From: Onchocerca lupi
Taxonomy: Eukaryota; Nematoda; Chromadorea; Rhabditida; Onchocercidae
NCBI GenBank assembly: GCA_028564675.1
Contig: JAOVVO010000025.1
Coordinates: 1 to 64,000 of the forward strand
Direction of reading: 5' to 3'
Length of the DNA: 64,000 bases
Part shown: positions 24,901 through 38,200 of the stretch, in pieces
Layout: each line of letters starts with the position of its first letter
Numbering within the stretch: position 1 is the first letter of the stretch
Program-made: the position numbers and the translations under genes
Notes under the pieces: model-generated
The model's database searches: none
Seen by the model: only the letters and a program-made list of their open reading frames with translations
What the model was told of the DNA's origin: nothing

Positions 24901-26205
24901 AGATTCTTCTTCCAGTTGCAGCCGTAAGATTTGTTTGTTTTATTTCTAAATAGAATAAATTTTTGCTTCATTAATTGCTAAGATGGATTACTCTATTGTT
25001 CTTATCAGTTTGAATTCACTTGGCAAAAAAATAAATTGAATACTCTGAATAAAAGTATCCTTCCATTCAAATGCTTATCAGTTATTTTGGGAATAGTTCT
25101 ACTTTTTCTAACTTAATGTATGCATTAAATTGAGAACTGGAAAAAGTTATCGAGTTGTAAAATATGTTATACGTAAAAATCTAAGTTCTAGTTGTAAATG
25201 ATAAATTTCTTTTAGCTTCTCACTTAATTTATGCACACATTAAATTTTAAAAAAGTAGAACTACTTCCAAATTGATAAGGAAAGATGGAACAATCCATCT
25301 GATCGATAAATGAACCAATAATTTACTTGCATTTAAAAACAAACTTTTCGAACACATAGGAATTTTACATGAAAATTTAAATCAAATGTACTAAGTGAGA
25401 GCAAAGGATTTTGTTTTAGCTGTTTTCTCAGTAACAGTTAAGAATTTGAAAATTTTCAATTTTTCAGCAAATCAAAACAGAAGCAAATATACCTGCTGTA
25501 ATATCTTTTGTTGATAAACTTTATGCGCCTACATTTGAATTGGTTAATAAGAAACGCGACAAAATGGTAAGATTGCTGGATTTACTTTAGGATTTTTCAA
25601 CACAATTTGGTATCGTTAAAAGACTTTTTATTTTCACAGACCAAAAAATTTATTCGTTGTAATTATTTTTTCCCTTGTTAAAGTGAAACATTTTTGTAAA
25701 AGATGACATGTATATTTTAGGCAGCATTTCCATTGTTAACGTGCTTACTTTGTATTAGTCAGAGTAAATTTTTCTTGATGAATTGGGCGCCATTTCTCAA
25801 TTCTACATTGGCAAGCCTGAAAAATAAAGATCCAAAAGTATCCAGAGTTGCACTGGAATCACTATATCGCCTTCTTTGGTACGTGTTTTTGTTTGTTTGT
25901 TTGTTTCTTAATTAAATAGGATTTATAAATATATTGATTTGCCATATTAGTTTAAACTAGGCTTTGGGAATCAGATTTGAAGAGTAATCAAAATTTTTAA
26001 ATATTAAAGTGATTTGTTTCATAGGGTATATGTGATACGAAATAACTGTGAAGGTAATACAACCACGCGAAATCGGTTGGAATCAATTTGTAATTCGTTA
26101 TTCCCGAAAGGTAACCGAGCTGTGGTACCGCGTGACGCACCACTAAATATCTTCGTCAAAATTATTCATTTTATAGCTCAGCAAAAGCTTGATTTTGCGT
26201 TCAGG
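21982..26205 (+). CDS. sax-2: Furry segment: exons 1-9, N-terminal conserved domain, first half
   Basis: Exons: 21982-22073, 22780-22939, 23349-23506, 23858-24022, 24426-24636, 24786-24923, 25468-25566, 25721-25878, 26025-26205 (residues 1-454). Exon 1 encodes 30 residues rich in Arg/Lys/Asp. It was chosen because its GT end (phase 2) fits exon 2, whose frame is open upstream but lacks an ATG. From exon 2 on, the protein follows the Furry (MOR2-PAG1) N-terminal domain: HFAVKSLLQELF, EHCLPSVL, VLIEVLPQL, AERYAEVLGVL, IKHAIAGLLVEILLPVAA, CLLCISQ, KNKDPKVSRVALESLYRLLW and GNRAVVPRDAPLNIFVKII. This helical-repeat region is the part known to contact NDR kinase/MOB in the family. Intron 6 carries an imperfect inverted repeat (25074-25279). 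Confidence 0.93.
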
Positions 26206-29200
26206 GTATGTTGAATAATAGGCTTGCAATTTTTTGATTTTGATATAAATGCATTGTCCATTATCGACATCTTAATGTTTTTCCCTCCATGATGACACAC
26301 CCATGCTCTATTTTAGTTTACATCTCCTGTAATTTACATCGAGACATGTCGACACATATATTTCAATTTTTTTCAGTCTATTTTAAGATATAATGCCATT
26401 AGTCGAATTCAATTTATTCCGACTCTAAGGTAATAATAAGAGAGAATTATAAATTCGTTAAATAAGTCTCTTATTCTTTAACTTTTCAGGAAATAATATT
26501 CGATTTGTTGGGTTGCAACAGAGCGCACAGTCTATTAAAGAGTTCAATTTATCCCGAGCGTATGAATATCGGGATACGAGCATTAATGGTTATAGCGAAT
26601 AGCCTTCAACAGAAGGAAGGACCGCCTGATATGCCACGTTCAATGTGCCATAGTGAGTAAAAATATTCCTTTGATGAACTATATTTTGTTGCTTTAATAT
26701 TTCAATTCAGCTAAAATATGGCACGTTTCAGCTGTAAGTTCTTCCCAAAGATTGAAGAAAACATATATTTCTCGTCCTTTGACAGCTGAAATTGCTCGTT
26801 CCATAGGCATCGAGTTATATTATGCGCCATGTAGACGAGCTTTTGATTCAATACTAAGAGCGTTAGATTTGCAGGTATGTTGATTTATTCTTACTTTGTT
26901 CGAGTTGTTCCATAATACTTATTTGCCAGGAATATATTCAAAGCTGCTTGTTTCGTAGATGGGACCAGATGTGGGAGTATTTAATTAGTTAATAATTAGT
27001 TATTTTACTCAAACTCTACTATCAAGTAGCATTAATTTAAAACAAATTTGGAATAGGAATTAGGGACTACATATTGCATCATCAGTTGCTTGTGTTGCAT
27101 ATAATTTGCAGAAACTTAAATTCTGTTACAGGTTGGAAAGCCGTTAATGATGACCGCCGCACATACTCGAGGGAAAGAACCGGAAGAGCTGTTAACGTGA
27201 GTTGCAACATTAAAAGAGTAATATGAGACTTAAGAAACAGACATAATTTAACTTTAACTAGACTCAGTAATAGAGCATTACTGAATGACACATTTGAAAT
27301 GGTGTTGGGTTTCAGAGGTGACATCAAACCTAAGTTGGATCTGTATCGTACATGTATTGCAGCGATTCCGCGCCTTCTTCCGGAATCAATGAGTCATTCG
27401 GTATGTTATCCCCAATCGAATTTTTCTAGGGAACATATGAAAACATGCGAAACTTTTTTTTATGTAATTGCAGATTAAATAAAAGATGATATAATATTAC
27501 AATAAATTTTTTTATTTGTTGATGTATTAATTTTCTTTTATTTTATCAACTTTTGTATCGGAGTATATATATTTAAATGTTACTTTCCATACGATCCATC
27601 ATTTTTAAAAGTGACATCATTTGGTCTGATCTTTTTTTAAGGAACTTGTCGAATTGTTAGTACGAATGAATGTACACATCGACGAAGAACTGCGAGTACA
27701 TGCAGCACAAACATTGCAAACGCTAATGAGCGAATGTGCAGAATGGCGTGAAGATATTATTCATTCCTTCCTTAATTATATGACAACCCAGTTTTCCGTA
27801 AGATATCTTTTGATTTTTTCACTCACGAATATTGGTTAAAAATCCAGAGATTTCTATCTGTCAATTTTTATCTTTTCTATTCTTTCAGTTTTTATCTCAA
27901 ATTTTGAAATTCATTGTTTTTCATTCCCTTTTCTCAATAGGGAATATGAAATTCGGGAAGAACATTATCCCTCTTGTTATTCTGCTGTATGACAGATTCA
28001 CCGTGACTTCAAAAATAATACCTTATAACTATGAGACAAATTTGATCTTATCGTCAATGCATAAGAAATTGTTGGTGTTTTTTGGATTAAGCTCTCTGAA
28101 ATACTGCTAGTAACTTCTCGTTTTCAAAGACCAATTTTTGTTGAACTCAATGATTTTTTTCAGGATACATATCCGCTTCTACTTGATTCATTATTACGAC
28201 TTTTATACCAATTACTGTTTACGTGGAAAACAGCTGCACTTGCAGAAAAGAAACGTGAAATGAACGGCAGTTCAGAACGAGATAATGGTTTTATTAATCC
28301 TCTGAGGTAGAACTTTTCAAGTTATTTTCGGAAGAATTGCTTGGACATTTAGATATTTGTATTTAATACTATTTTATTTATAATAAGAAACTAGAAATTA
28401 GAATGAGCAATATCCATACTTAAAGGTACATGTTCACTGCACAAAATATGATGCAAGATATATTCAAAGAAATTTTTGAAAATCTAAAATAAGCGGATCA
28501 ATGGATCGATTCAATTCGAAAATTGTAACACTACCTATCATTTCAGGATGCAAATTTCGCCGATGTTAACAAATTCGGTTGCAATTGCACTGCATGCAGT
28601 TGAAGGTTTTGCGCTTGCAATGATGTGTCAATACAGAACACAGTCCAGAAAAATTTCCATAAATATTTTAAAAGAGGTCATCCCGGTTCAAGAAATTTTT
28701 CGATATTAATATTTAAATAAGAAACAAAATTAATTGAACTTATATATATTGTAAATCTTTAGGTACGGAATTTACTAAAGCTTGTAACATCGCATCAGCA
28801 TGATACACCCGTGATCGAAGTATTAGATAGTGCAACACCTTATGTGATCAATAAATATATCGAACATGTCCCGCTGTATGAAAGGGTGAATTTTTTCTTC
28901 TATGACTTAGAAGGCGACGATTAATAGATTTTTTTTTTAAAAATCGTTTTCTCTTTTTAAATTGTAATTTTAATTTGCAGCAATCTTGGAATCATGATTT
29001 TTCATCGGCTTCGGATAAAATTGCATCAATCGAAACAGACAGCTGTTTGGTAAGTTAGTTGATTAGTGATCATTTGGATGATATAATAAGATATGGAACA
29101 TTGATATAATATTAGCGCAGGTATTCTTCTGATCGTTTCATTCATTAATTTAAGTTGTGTAATTCTAGCTAGCTAACTGCGATGCTGCAATTTCTCCTTA

Positions 29201-32200
29201 GTTTGATTAAAATTTTCGGTATATAAAGGTTTTACTCTTCTGCATTTATTAATCATTGCCGTCCAGATGAGCAATTAATCATGAGAGATAAATTAATAGA
29301 ATATTTAGTTTATATTCCAAATGATCATATTTAATGATTCAAATTTTGATTGACTTATATATTTATTTAGTGTAATTATAAATAGTTACAGGTGAACAGT
29401 GACAGAGGTAACGAATATTTTCGTTGGGATGCATGGGCTTCTGCACTTTCTGGTTACTGCGAGCATCGTTTTCTTTTAACGCAATGTCCAACAGCCGTTT
29501 TTTATGCCTGGCCTGTAGTACAGGCTCGGCTGAGTGCATGCAGTAATTTTGTGGATCCCAAGTACGTCTTATTTTAAAATATGTATATATACAAATATAA
29601 ACTCGAAAATGAAAATATATATTTATTGCTTTTTGGGTTATATTAGTCATTATCAATTGATAATATTTTTGACGGACTGGGAAACAAATTTTGACCGGAA
29701 AAAGGTTTTAGAGAAATAAATCAGCATTTCAGAAATAGCTCAAATTTGGAATAGTCAACTAAATAATCCTGATAATGTCTTGATGAATGCTTGAGTTACT
29801 GATATTCCACACATCGCCAGAATATTTGCTTTGCCCATTATTATCCATAACAATGCCGCAATAGCGTCTGTTTTACAAACTGAAACAATGTAAATCAGCG
29901 CCGCATGAGATAAGTCTGTGTAGGAATTATTAATCTGGAAATTGTCAAGCTTTCTTAACAAATACTTGGAAAGTATTTATTAAGAATTGAAAATGATCAA
30001 GACATCAGGATTTTAAAAAATTTATTTGCAAATTATTATTTTTCCGATTTTTTCTTTTTTTTCTGTTTTTTCTTTCAGTAATCCACAAAATGAAAATCGA
30101 GCATCTTTATTACGATCGTCAAAAAGTAAAGCAACAGCTTCACCGTTATGTGGCGAATCTCTTGGTCAAGACAGCTATTTGTCATTGTGGCAGAAATATC
30201 TCGTAATGGCCTGTGCATTGGCACCGCCACAAAATACTGATTACATGACTAGCCATAGCCGAGGATTTTCACCAACGTCGTCGTAAGCTTGTTTTTTTTG
30301 ATAAATTTTCGCATATCGCGAATGCAAATAAAAAAGAATTGTGTATCGGAGCTTTTATATTTCGGACTGTTTAGAGATTAGATCCCACTGTTTTTGGAAT
30401 TTAGAGCATTCTGATAGTCCTAACCTCTTCATAGGGGACAGATTGAAAACCATAAGGATATTTCGTGGAATTTATGACTGTATCTAAATAATCGATTGTA
30501 AATATGCATATGAAAAATTTCTTTTCTTGTTGTTCTGAATTGATTTTTAAATTTCAACCACGCTGTTATAGATTTTATGCAGCTTTTCTCGAAATTTAAA
30601 TATTTTTTTGTGAAATTGAAATAAGTTTGGATAGATTTAATTTATATTTAAAATTTTTTCTATTTCGATTTTTTCTGTTTTTTTATATATTATAAATTTG
30701 AAATTTGCTTTTAACTGTATATGAAATATCATTTTGAATTATTTCCATTCAGTACTCATTTAGTGTGGACAATGACGTGTTTCGTTCCTTGGCGTCATCC
30801 GTCCGTGCACCAAGAACATCCGCTACAACGAATGCTACATTCTTTCTGAAAGTTGTACTTATGCTTCGTTGGGAGCATATGACTGATATGCGTGATAGTG
30901 TCGTATTGGGTATTGGATCAACAAATCCATTAGCATTTGAGTTAGTATTTTGAAATACTAATGCCAAATTTCAGATGTATTTGTTTTATTTATAATTATA
31001 TTCTTTGTTTGCAACTAAACTTTAATGGATTTGATCCTTTTAATAAAGGTCTAACCTCTAGTCTTTTCGGAGTTAGATTGATATATAGAATTTTTATTGA
31101 GTCTGATGTCGCTCTAACCAAAAAGACAATGGATGTTGCTCTAACCAAAAATACAATGGATGTCTTAATATCTTAATCAATTTCAATTACAGGCAATGAG
31201 ATATTTTCCAGTTCTGAAAAGGTTTCTTCTTCATCTTTTATTTCCGACTGTACCATTCATATGATTATTTCATTGATTTCAGAGCACTTCTTGATGAGAT
31301 GAAAGCAATTCTAAGAGAAATAATGGATCGGAAAAACGATAATAATGCTCGAAGAAAAAAACGAAAAGATTTATTGCGACTGCAGATAATCCGCATATTC
31401 GAGGTCTGATTTTTTTCTATTGTCTTGTCGATCTTCTGACAATTAAAGAAAAGTATGTAGTTGGAATTGGAACGCTTCATTTAAAAGCTAGAAAAGCTTA
31501 ACTTATGTTCTGTGAAAAGACTCTTTCATAAAGATAATAGTTAAAGAATTATCAAAAATAACGATGAGACAAGAGGCAGCCAGAATAGGAATATAAAAAA
31601 GACATGGAAAATTGTTTTAGGAACAGGAAATCAAAATGGCTTTGAAAAAAGAATGAAGTCATAATTGAGAAGAAGAAATGATTTATGAATAATATGGGAA
31701 CATTCTTGATTTTGAGCTGTTAAGCCAATTTATTTCACATTCCAATGCATTGTGATGTACTTTTTAAAAGGCTGAAAAGTTTTTTGCTTCAGGTGTGACT
31801 AGTGTTTTGAGAAGACTAAAAGTTGTTAGAAAAGAATACAGATGGGTCATTCATTCTGTAATCGTCCATAATCGAATTCTAAAGAAAGAAATTTTTTTCA
31901 GGTTGCAACGTTTCGGGGTGTGCTGCAATGTTCAGGTTGCATTGATGTCGAAAGTGGTCTTTGTTCTGTTCTTGTCGACTTTTTAGATTTCATGCGACAG
32001 AATTTGGAATCTGATCAGGTTTTCTTTTTGCTTAACATTGTTATTCCAGGGAATGAGAATGAAAAAATGACTTAAGCGACGGTAGTCACACTTACATGAT
32101 TGAATTATTACGATTTCAAATACAAGTTTTTATTTTGTTTCTTATTTATAGAAATTTTTAGGATCGTGATATTTTATTATTGACAAATTTGCGATTACAT

Positions 32201-35200
32201 TTTGCAAAAACTATTGCAATGATTATCAATAGCATTTCACGTATGTTTATTTCTTTATCATAATAACGTTATACATAGCACTAGTTTTTGTGAGATGAGT
32301 AGATGATCCATTTAATATGTTTTCTACATTAAACACTAATTTAACAAAGCTGTTTTGGTTTGAATGTAATTGGAAAGTATATAAAACTTGAATGTTACAG
32401 TGTTTAAGACTTAATTTTCATCTCATATTATTATCTATTCTTTGTTAACTTATTATATTGTTGTAATTAGTTAATGGTTGTTTGTCGAAATATAAACTAA
32501 TCGATTCCACTTTGCAGCAGAAAAAAGGCGAAACTTGTTGGGAAATGGTTTGAAACAAAATTTATTTTTCTTGTTCACTTCATGGTGTAGTAGGAGCATT
32601 GCATCCGATAAAAGGTTAATTTTGAAAATCGAAAATTAAGATAGTTGAAAAATTATGAAGTTGAAATTCGGTTCCTAGTCATTATAATGCATTTTTGTTC
32701 AGAAATGATGGTAACGTTGGAACATATGTAGAACAAAGAGCTGTTGAAGCAATGTGTGCTTTATTATGTTGCGGGCCAATATTTGAACCGATTAAAGCTA
32801 TTGGGGAAGATGGTTATTTATATGGATGGCTGGAAGCTTTGCTTGATTCAAATAATCCTGTGGTAAGGTTTCTGTATAAAGAGAAGATAAGGAAATTGTA
32901 ACAGAAAAAACTTATGTTAGATTAGAATTTTCTTGTCATGGAATTCAGTATTTTTTTGAAATCCTAGATTAATTCATTTTCAATGCAAATTTTTTTCTGC
33001 GGAATTTTTTTTTCCTTTTTTGTAAAGCATTTTATTACTTAAAATAAGGCCTTGCATGATACACAGAGAGAAAATAAAGGAACTTTTTCATAATAATTTG
33101 ATTAATTTTTAATTGGAATAGAAAAAATCCCATGTTTTTCTAGTAGATTAACCGTGGGTACAAATACGGACGAATAGATTCTGTACATATCGATAGATAC
33201 ATTAATATAGCAATGTGCATATCTCGTTTAAATTTTCGATTTTTTAAACTATTGCTATTCTGCAAGAAAAAAGGAGGGAACTGTTCAATTGCAGCTCGAG
33301 AAATTATTCGAATCCACATTAAGTACGATGCTTGACTTGAATGATGAAACATCGCAACTTTTGGAATGGACAATTAACGTTTGCTATTCCAAACCTGCTT
33401 ATGTGGTAGCAAAAAGCTTTCGCTCATTGGTTATGCTTTTTTCGCGACGGTAAGTTTAGAATTATAGCAGGAATTATAATATGCTCTCTATCATTCAACG
33501 CTGCATTCCAAAAAGTTGGATATATCGGATTGTAAGTATGAAGAAAAAGGTTTTGCTTACAGCAATGACTGGAAAATGATATTATGTAGACATATTCATT
33601 TATACTGATTTGCTTTCAATACTCATTAATTAAATATACGATTGTCTAAGTTGCATTTTACTTAGCTTAATGATTCAGATTAGAATGGACATTTAAAAAA
33701 GGTACTCATAATAAATGCCAAAATGATCAAGAACTCCACTCAGTAAGAGTTCTTTTTATTATCATGTTACGCAATTCCAGAGAATATCCTTGTGAATTCG
33801 ATTCATTGTTCGTCCTTTGTCAAATGTTAGCAGGAGATAGTGATACACGTGTTTCCGAACCTGCAGTGCAGCTGCTTCATCTTTTGCGACGACAGTTTCT
33901 CGATGATTTATTGACCGTACCAAATCTTACCAATCTGCATAATTTCTCGACAAATCAAATCGAAGTTTGTCGTTTGCTAGCAAAAACATATCCCAAAATA
34001 ACGATGTCCGTTTTTTCAGGTACAGTTTTATTCTTGCTCAAATTTCGAAGCATTTGAGATCAGTTTAATTGCTTCTATAGGAAAAAAATTTAGCTTGGTC
34101 ACGCAGGGTCGTCACTGTTAACGATTAGATAATGTCGAAGTGTAGCGAAACATATTTGTCACAAATTTTTAGGAATTCTAAAAGACATTCTTAATGGCCT
34201 AGGAAAGTACCTTAACTATGCGAAAACTACCGATAGCTTGATTAATGTGTAAACTGAGCGGAACAGTTAATGTTTGTTGTCGTGACCTTCGTCAATATAA
34301 TGCAATGTGTCGATAGCAAATTAGTGTAAACCAATCATTTGTTCTCAAAAAATTTTGTTTTGATAGTTTTGAGGTTTAAACTATAAATTTTTGCAGTTTG
34401 CTTTTGAAAAAATTATGCAAATAAATTGTTTCAAAGTTTTTTCTGGAATTTTGCACTTTAGAAGTTTGTTCTCGTGTTGAAAGTGCTAAATGCAATAGAA
34501 GGGCTGCTATATTATCATTGCTTTCTGCGTGGTTGGAAAATATTCAGCTTGTAGATCCTCAAGTGAGTCATATTAATTTTACTGTTACTGATAATTAATA
34601 TCGACGTTATACATCAGAGATTGAAATTTAGAGAATTTTATCCCTATAGTGAAGCGAGGAAAGAATATGATAATTTACTGATACAGTTAAAATATTAACT
34701 TCAAAAGAACAGTTATTTTCAGGAAGATCATGCCGCAGAGAAAAGTAATGGGGTAAAGCCAGGATGGGGCTCAACCGAAGCAACTCAACTAATCCTGAAC
34801 AATCTTCTTTATATAACAGTGATATTTTCTGATGATCATGTGAAAGAAATATCACTCTTGTGGAATACTTTAGCTAAATCACACTCAGCAAATTTGCCAA
34901 TAATTGTGAACTATTTGTTTGTGATGGCTTCTTTATCGCCTGATATGTTGTTACCACACGTATGTTATTATTATATTTGATTATCTTTTGATCAAACAAA
35001 TATATAATACTAAGCATCATAACTTTTGATAACTTATGAACATGAATCAAAAATTGCGAATTGGAAAATGAAGTTATAGTTCTATAATAGTTTATGGTAC
35101 ATTGTACTGAAAAAATGATAAATGAGAGATTACAATTTCGGTCATTTAATTCAATTTATTTTACTACCAACTCTGAAATATATTTAGACGAAACATGTAT

Positions 35201-38200
35201 GCTGCTTGCTGATGGATTCAAGTGCGCATAACTTGTTAGAAATTTTGATGAATGATATGGACTGTGTAAACGAGCAGTTCAAGCCAAATTTGGAACGCTG
35301 TGAAATGCCACCATTCTACCGTTTACAAAACACTGTAGAAGCTGCACATGAAAAACAAGTAGGATCGAAAATGAAAGGAACTAGTATAGTTCCTACAGAA
35401 ACAGAACCGAATAGTCCACTAAAGGTTCATTTATTTTATTTTATTTTATTTATTTTTTTTTTTTTTTTGTTTTTTAGAGCATTTATGGATTTATTTTGGA
35501 AAATTTTTGTGAAAATCTGTTTTTTTTTGGCTCCCATTTGAATTTCTTTTCTTTCAATTTTGTAGTGAGGAAGAAAGGAAGAGAGCTTTGCTTTTTCTCA
35601 AAATTTGGTTTAATCGGCTATTTTTTTTTTCCTGAAATCTGATTAATCGGTTTTTCCCTTACTGCCGATTGACATAACTTCGTAAAATCTTATGCTATTT
35701 TCTTGTAATTTTCTTTTTAAATTTTATAAAGACTGATTCTTTTTTCAGATCAATGTATCAGATGAAGACTCTGTTAGCATTATTCATGATTTACCAATGC
35801 CAGCTTATGGAGGCCATTATTCCAGGCTGTCATCTTTTCTACCACCTACTACCCAACCAGTGCTGTTATTTACTAGGTGAAGTTTTTTTGGTATGTACAC
35901 TAGATTTTATCCATGATTACGCATTACAATATCTGTTTAATATGTTTGCAGCCAAGGCTGAATTTATCAATTTGAATAAAATTCTTGTTGGGAGTTCTTA
36001 TTCTAGTATCTGTTTTATTTAGTAGGGAATTTTTGATAAAACAATCATTAACTTCTATGTCAATCAAAATTTAAATGTCATTTAATGACTCATTTTGATT
36101 TCCAGGAGCAATTTGGCATTGCTTCATGTAACGGATTTGTTACGGTGTTCTTCGTCAGAAAACTGGGGTGATCACATACCACTATTGTTACATATTGCTG
36201 TCCTAGGATTAGATTCATTACGTCCACCAATATGTCATCATTCGCGACAAGTTATTATTAATATCATTTTGTTGCAGTCTGATGAAGTCGTTCCTGCATC
36301 ACAATTATCGAATATCTTACTTACTAATCAGGTTTGAATGGCATATTTGGAATTCAATGATACTAGCCTTTTAAAAGTTTCCCAAATAAACTTTTCTAAA
36401 ATTCTATTTATGAATTTTTAATAGATTCCGGTTTCAGTTTTTTTTCTAAATTATTGTCCAACCAGTGCAAGAAGATTGTATCTGACCGATATACTAGGAT
36501 TAATTGGACCCATTTAATTCATGTAGAAAACTGCTAATGAATTTAATATCCTGGTTTTTATAAAATTCATCCATAATGTGAATGATTATCCAGACAACGA
36601 TAAACTTAGATGATTAATTGAATTACAAAAAGATCGCTTTATAGACGAAGGCAATCATAATTCATCATCATAATTTTCACATTTCTTTTCAGTCCTGCTA
36701 TAATACTATTCCATTTCCCATAACCATTTCTTTTAATTATATTTTTTGAAACTGGATTTTAGATAAATTGGAAAGATCAGATAAGTATTGTATCGAGTAC
36801 TGATGATAGTCGTATGGATAGCATTACACGTGGTGAAACACCTACTTTTTCAACCATGAAATGTAACGAATATCAACAAATGCTATTAAGCAATAATGCT
36901 TTGTTTAGTTCAACATCCGATCTGATTCAAGCATTCGTATGTTGCATGTCGGAGAAGTTAGTTCCATTTCAATTTTCTGCATGATTTTTGAAGGTTGATG
37001 ATATTTTGCAGGTGCTTGGATTGAAACAAAGTTTTAATTGCGCATATAAATTTATAACATTAAGAATCTTGTACTAACATTATTAATCGTGCTAGAAATG
37101 ACCATTCTGTACTAAATATTGTAAATGTGAGAAATATGTAATTAGCAGTGTTGATAACTATCTGTTCAGAAGGGCTTAATCTGAGTTCACTATCTCACTA
37201 TGATCCAAGACCTTATTCTATATTGAGACTATGGTTATGGTACTGAGCAAATGAATCATTATTAAAAAATTTAACTGGTGCAGAACAAATAAAAAATACG
37301 ATTTGCAGCCATTCCTTAGAACGTTGTTTTCTTTAATTTTATTTTGGTTCAGTAATGACAATCTCTGAGTTCAGTTCAAATTTTAACTGTAATATTTAAA
37401 TAAATTTGTCTGTATATAAAATTAATCTTACGAGTATATCACCAGTATCTTATCTTGAGACTTATTCTTAAAGTTTTAAATTCAGTATTCTTCTTAAATT
37501 TCGATTAGTTATATGATTACCAACAAATTTCTTAGTATGGATAAGCCTCTTTGGGCTAACGAAGATGTGACGCCGCGACAATGGCGAATTGAAAGTGCGG
37601 CACAACTGGGATGTATGGTACGTCATCTAGCTGAACTTTTAATTAAAGCAAATCCAAGTTTGGCGTCACGATGGTCACAACTAGCAATGGGAATGGCTTT
37701 ATCAACTTCAAATCGGCATATTGCTGGTCGTAGCTTCCAAATTAGTTCGGCTCTTTATCAGGTTTGTTCATAAATACAATAGAAATTTTGTATAGGAAGA
37801 TTTCGAAATTTTTGCAGTTTGCAACAAAATATTTCAATGATTTCAGTCACCAGCACCATGGATTCCAAATATTTTGTCACGTTTGGCAGAAACGGTCGGT
37901 GAACCACACGAAGAAACACAATCTTACGTAACAGATATAATGCTCTGTCTCCAAATAGCTGTGTCACATTTGGCTTTAATGCCTCATGTACCAAATATTC
38001 TCCAATGTCCCACTCATACACGTTCCACATCCTATACACCTGCTATACTGCATCAGATTTCAAATGCTGTTGCCTCTGTTGTTTTGTCACCAACTCGCGA
38101 ACGGAAAGGTTTCTTTTAATCTAATTCATAATTTAAATTTAATATCATTTACTTTATTACCTCCATCATCCCTTCGCTTTTCGCTTTTCGGAATCAGTAA

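Noticed and set aside
27832..28110. 92-aa plus-strand frame between Furry exons 14 and 15
   Set aside because: It begins inside the intron after a good donor and the protein aligns without it. Composition is Phe/Ile/Leu-rich, like other chance frames here.
33140..33373. 77-aa minus-strand frame
   Set aside because: It is the shadow of Furry exon 27 and its flanking intron on the other strand.
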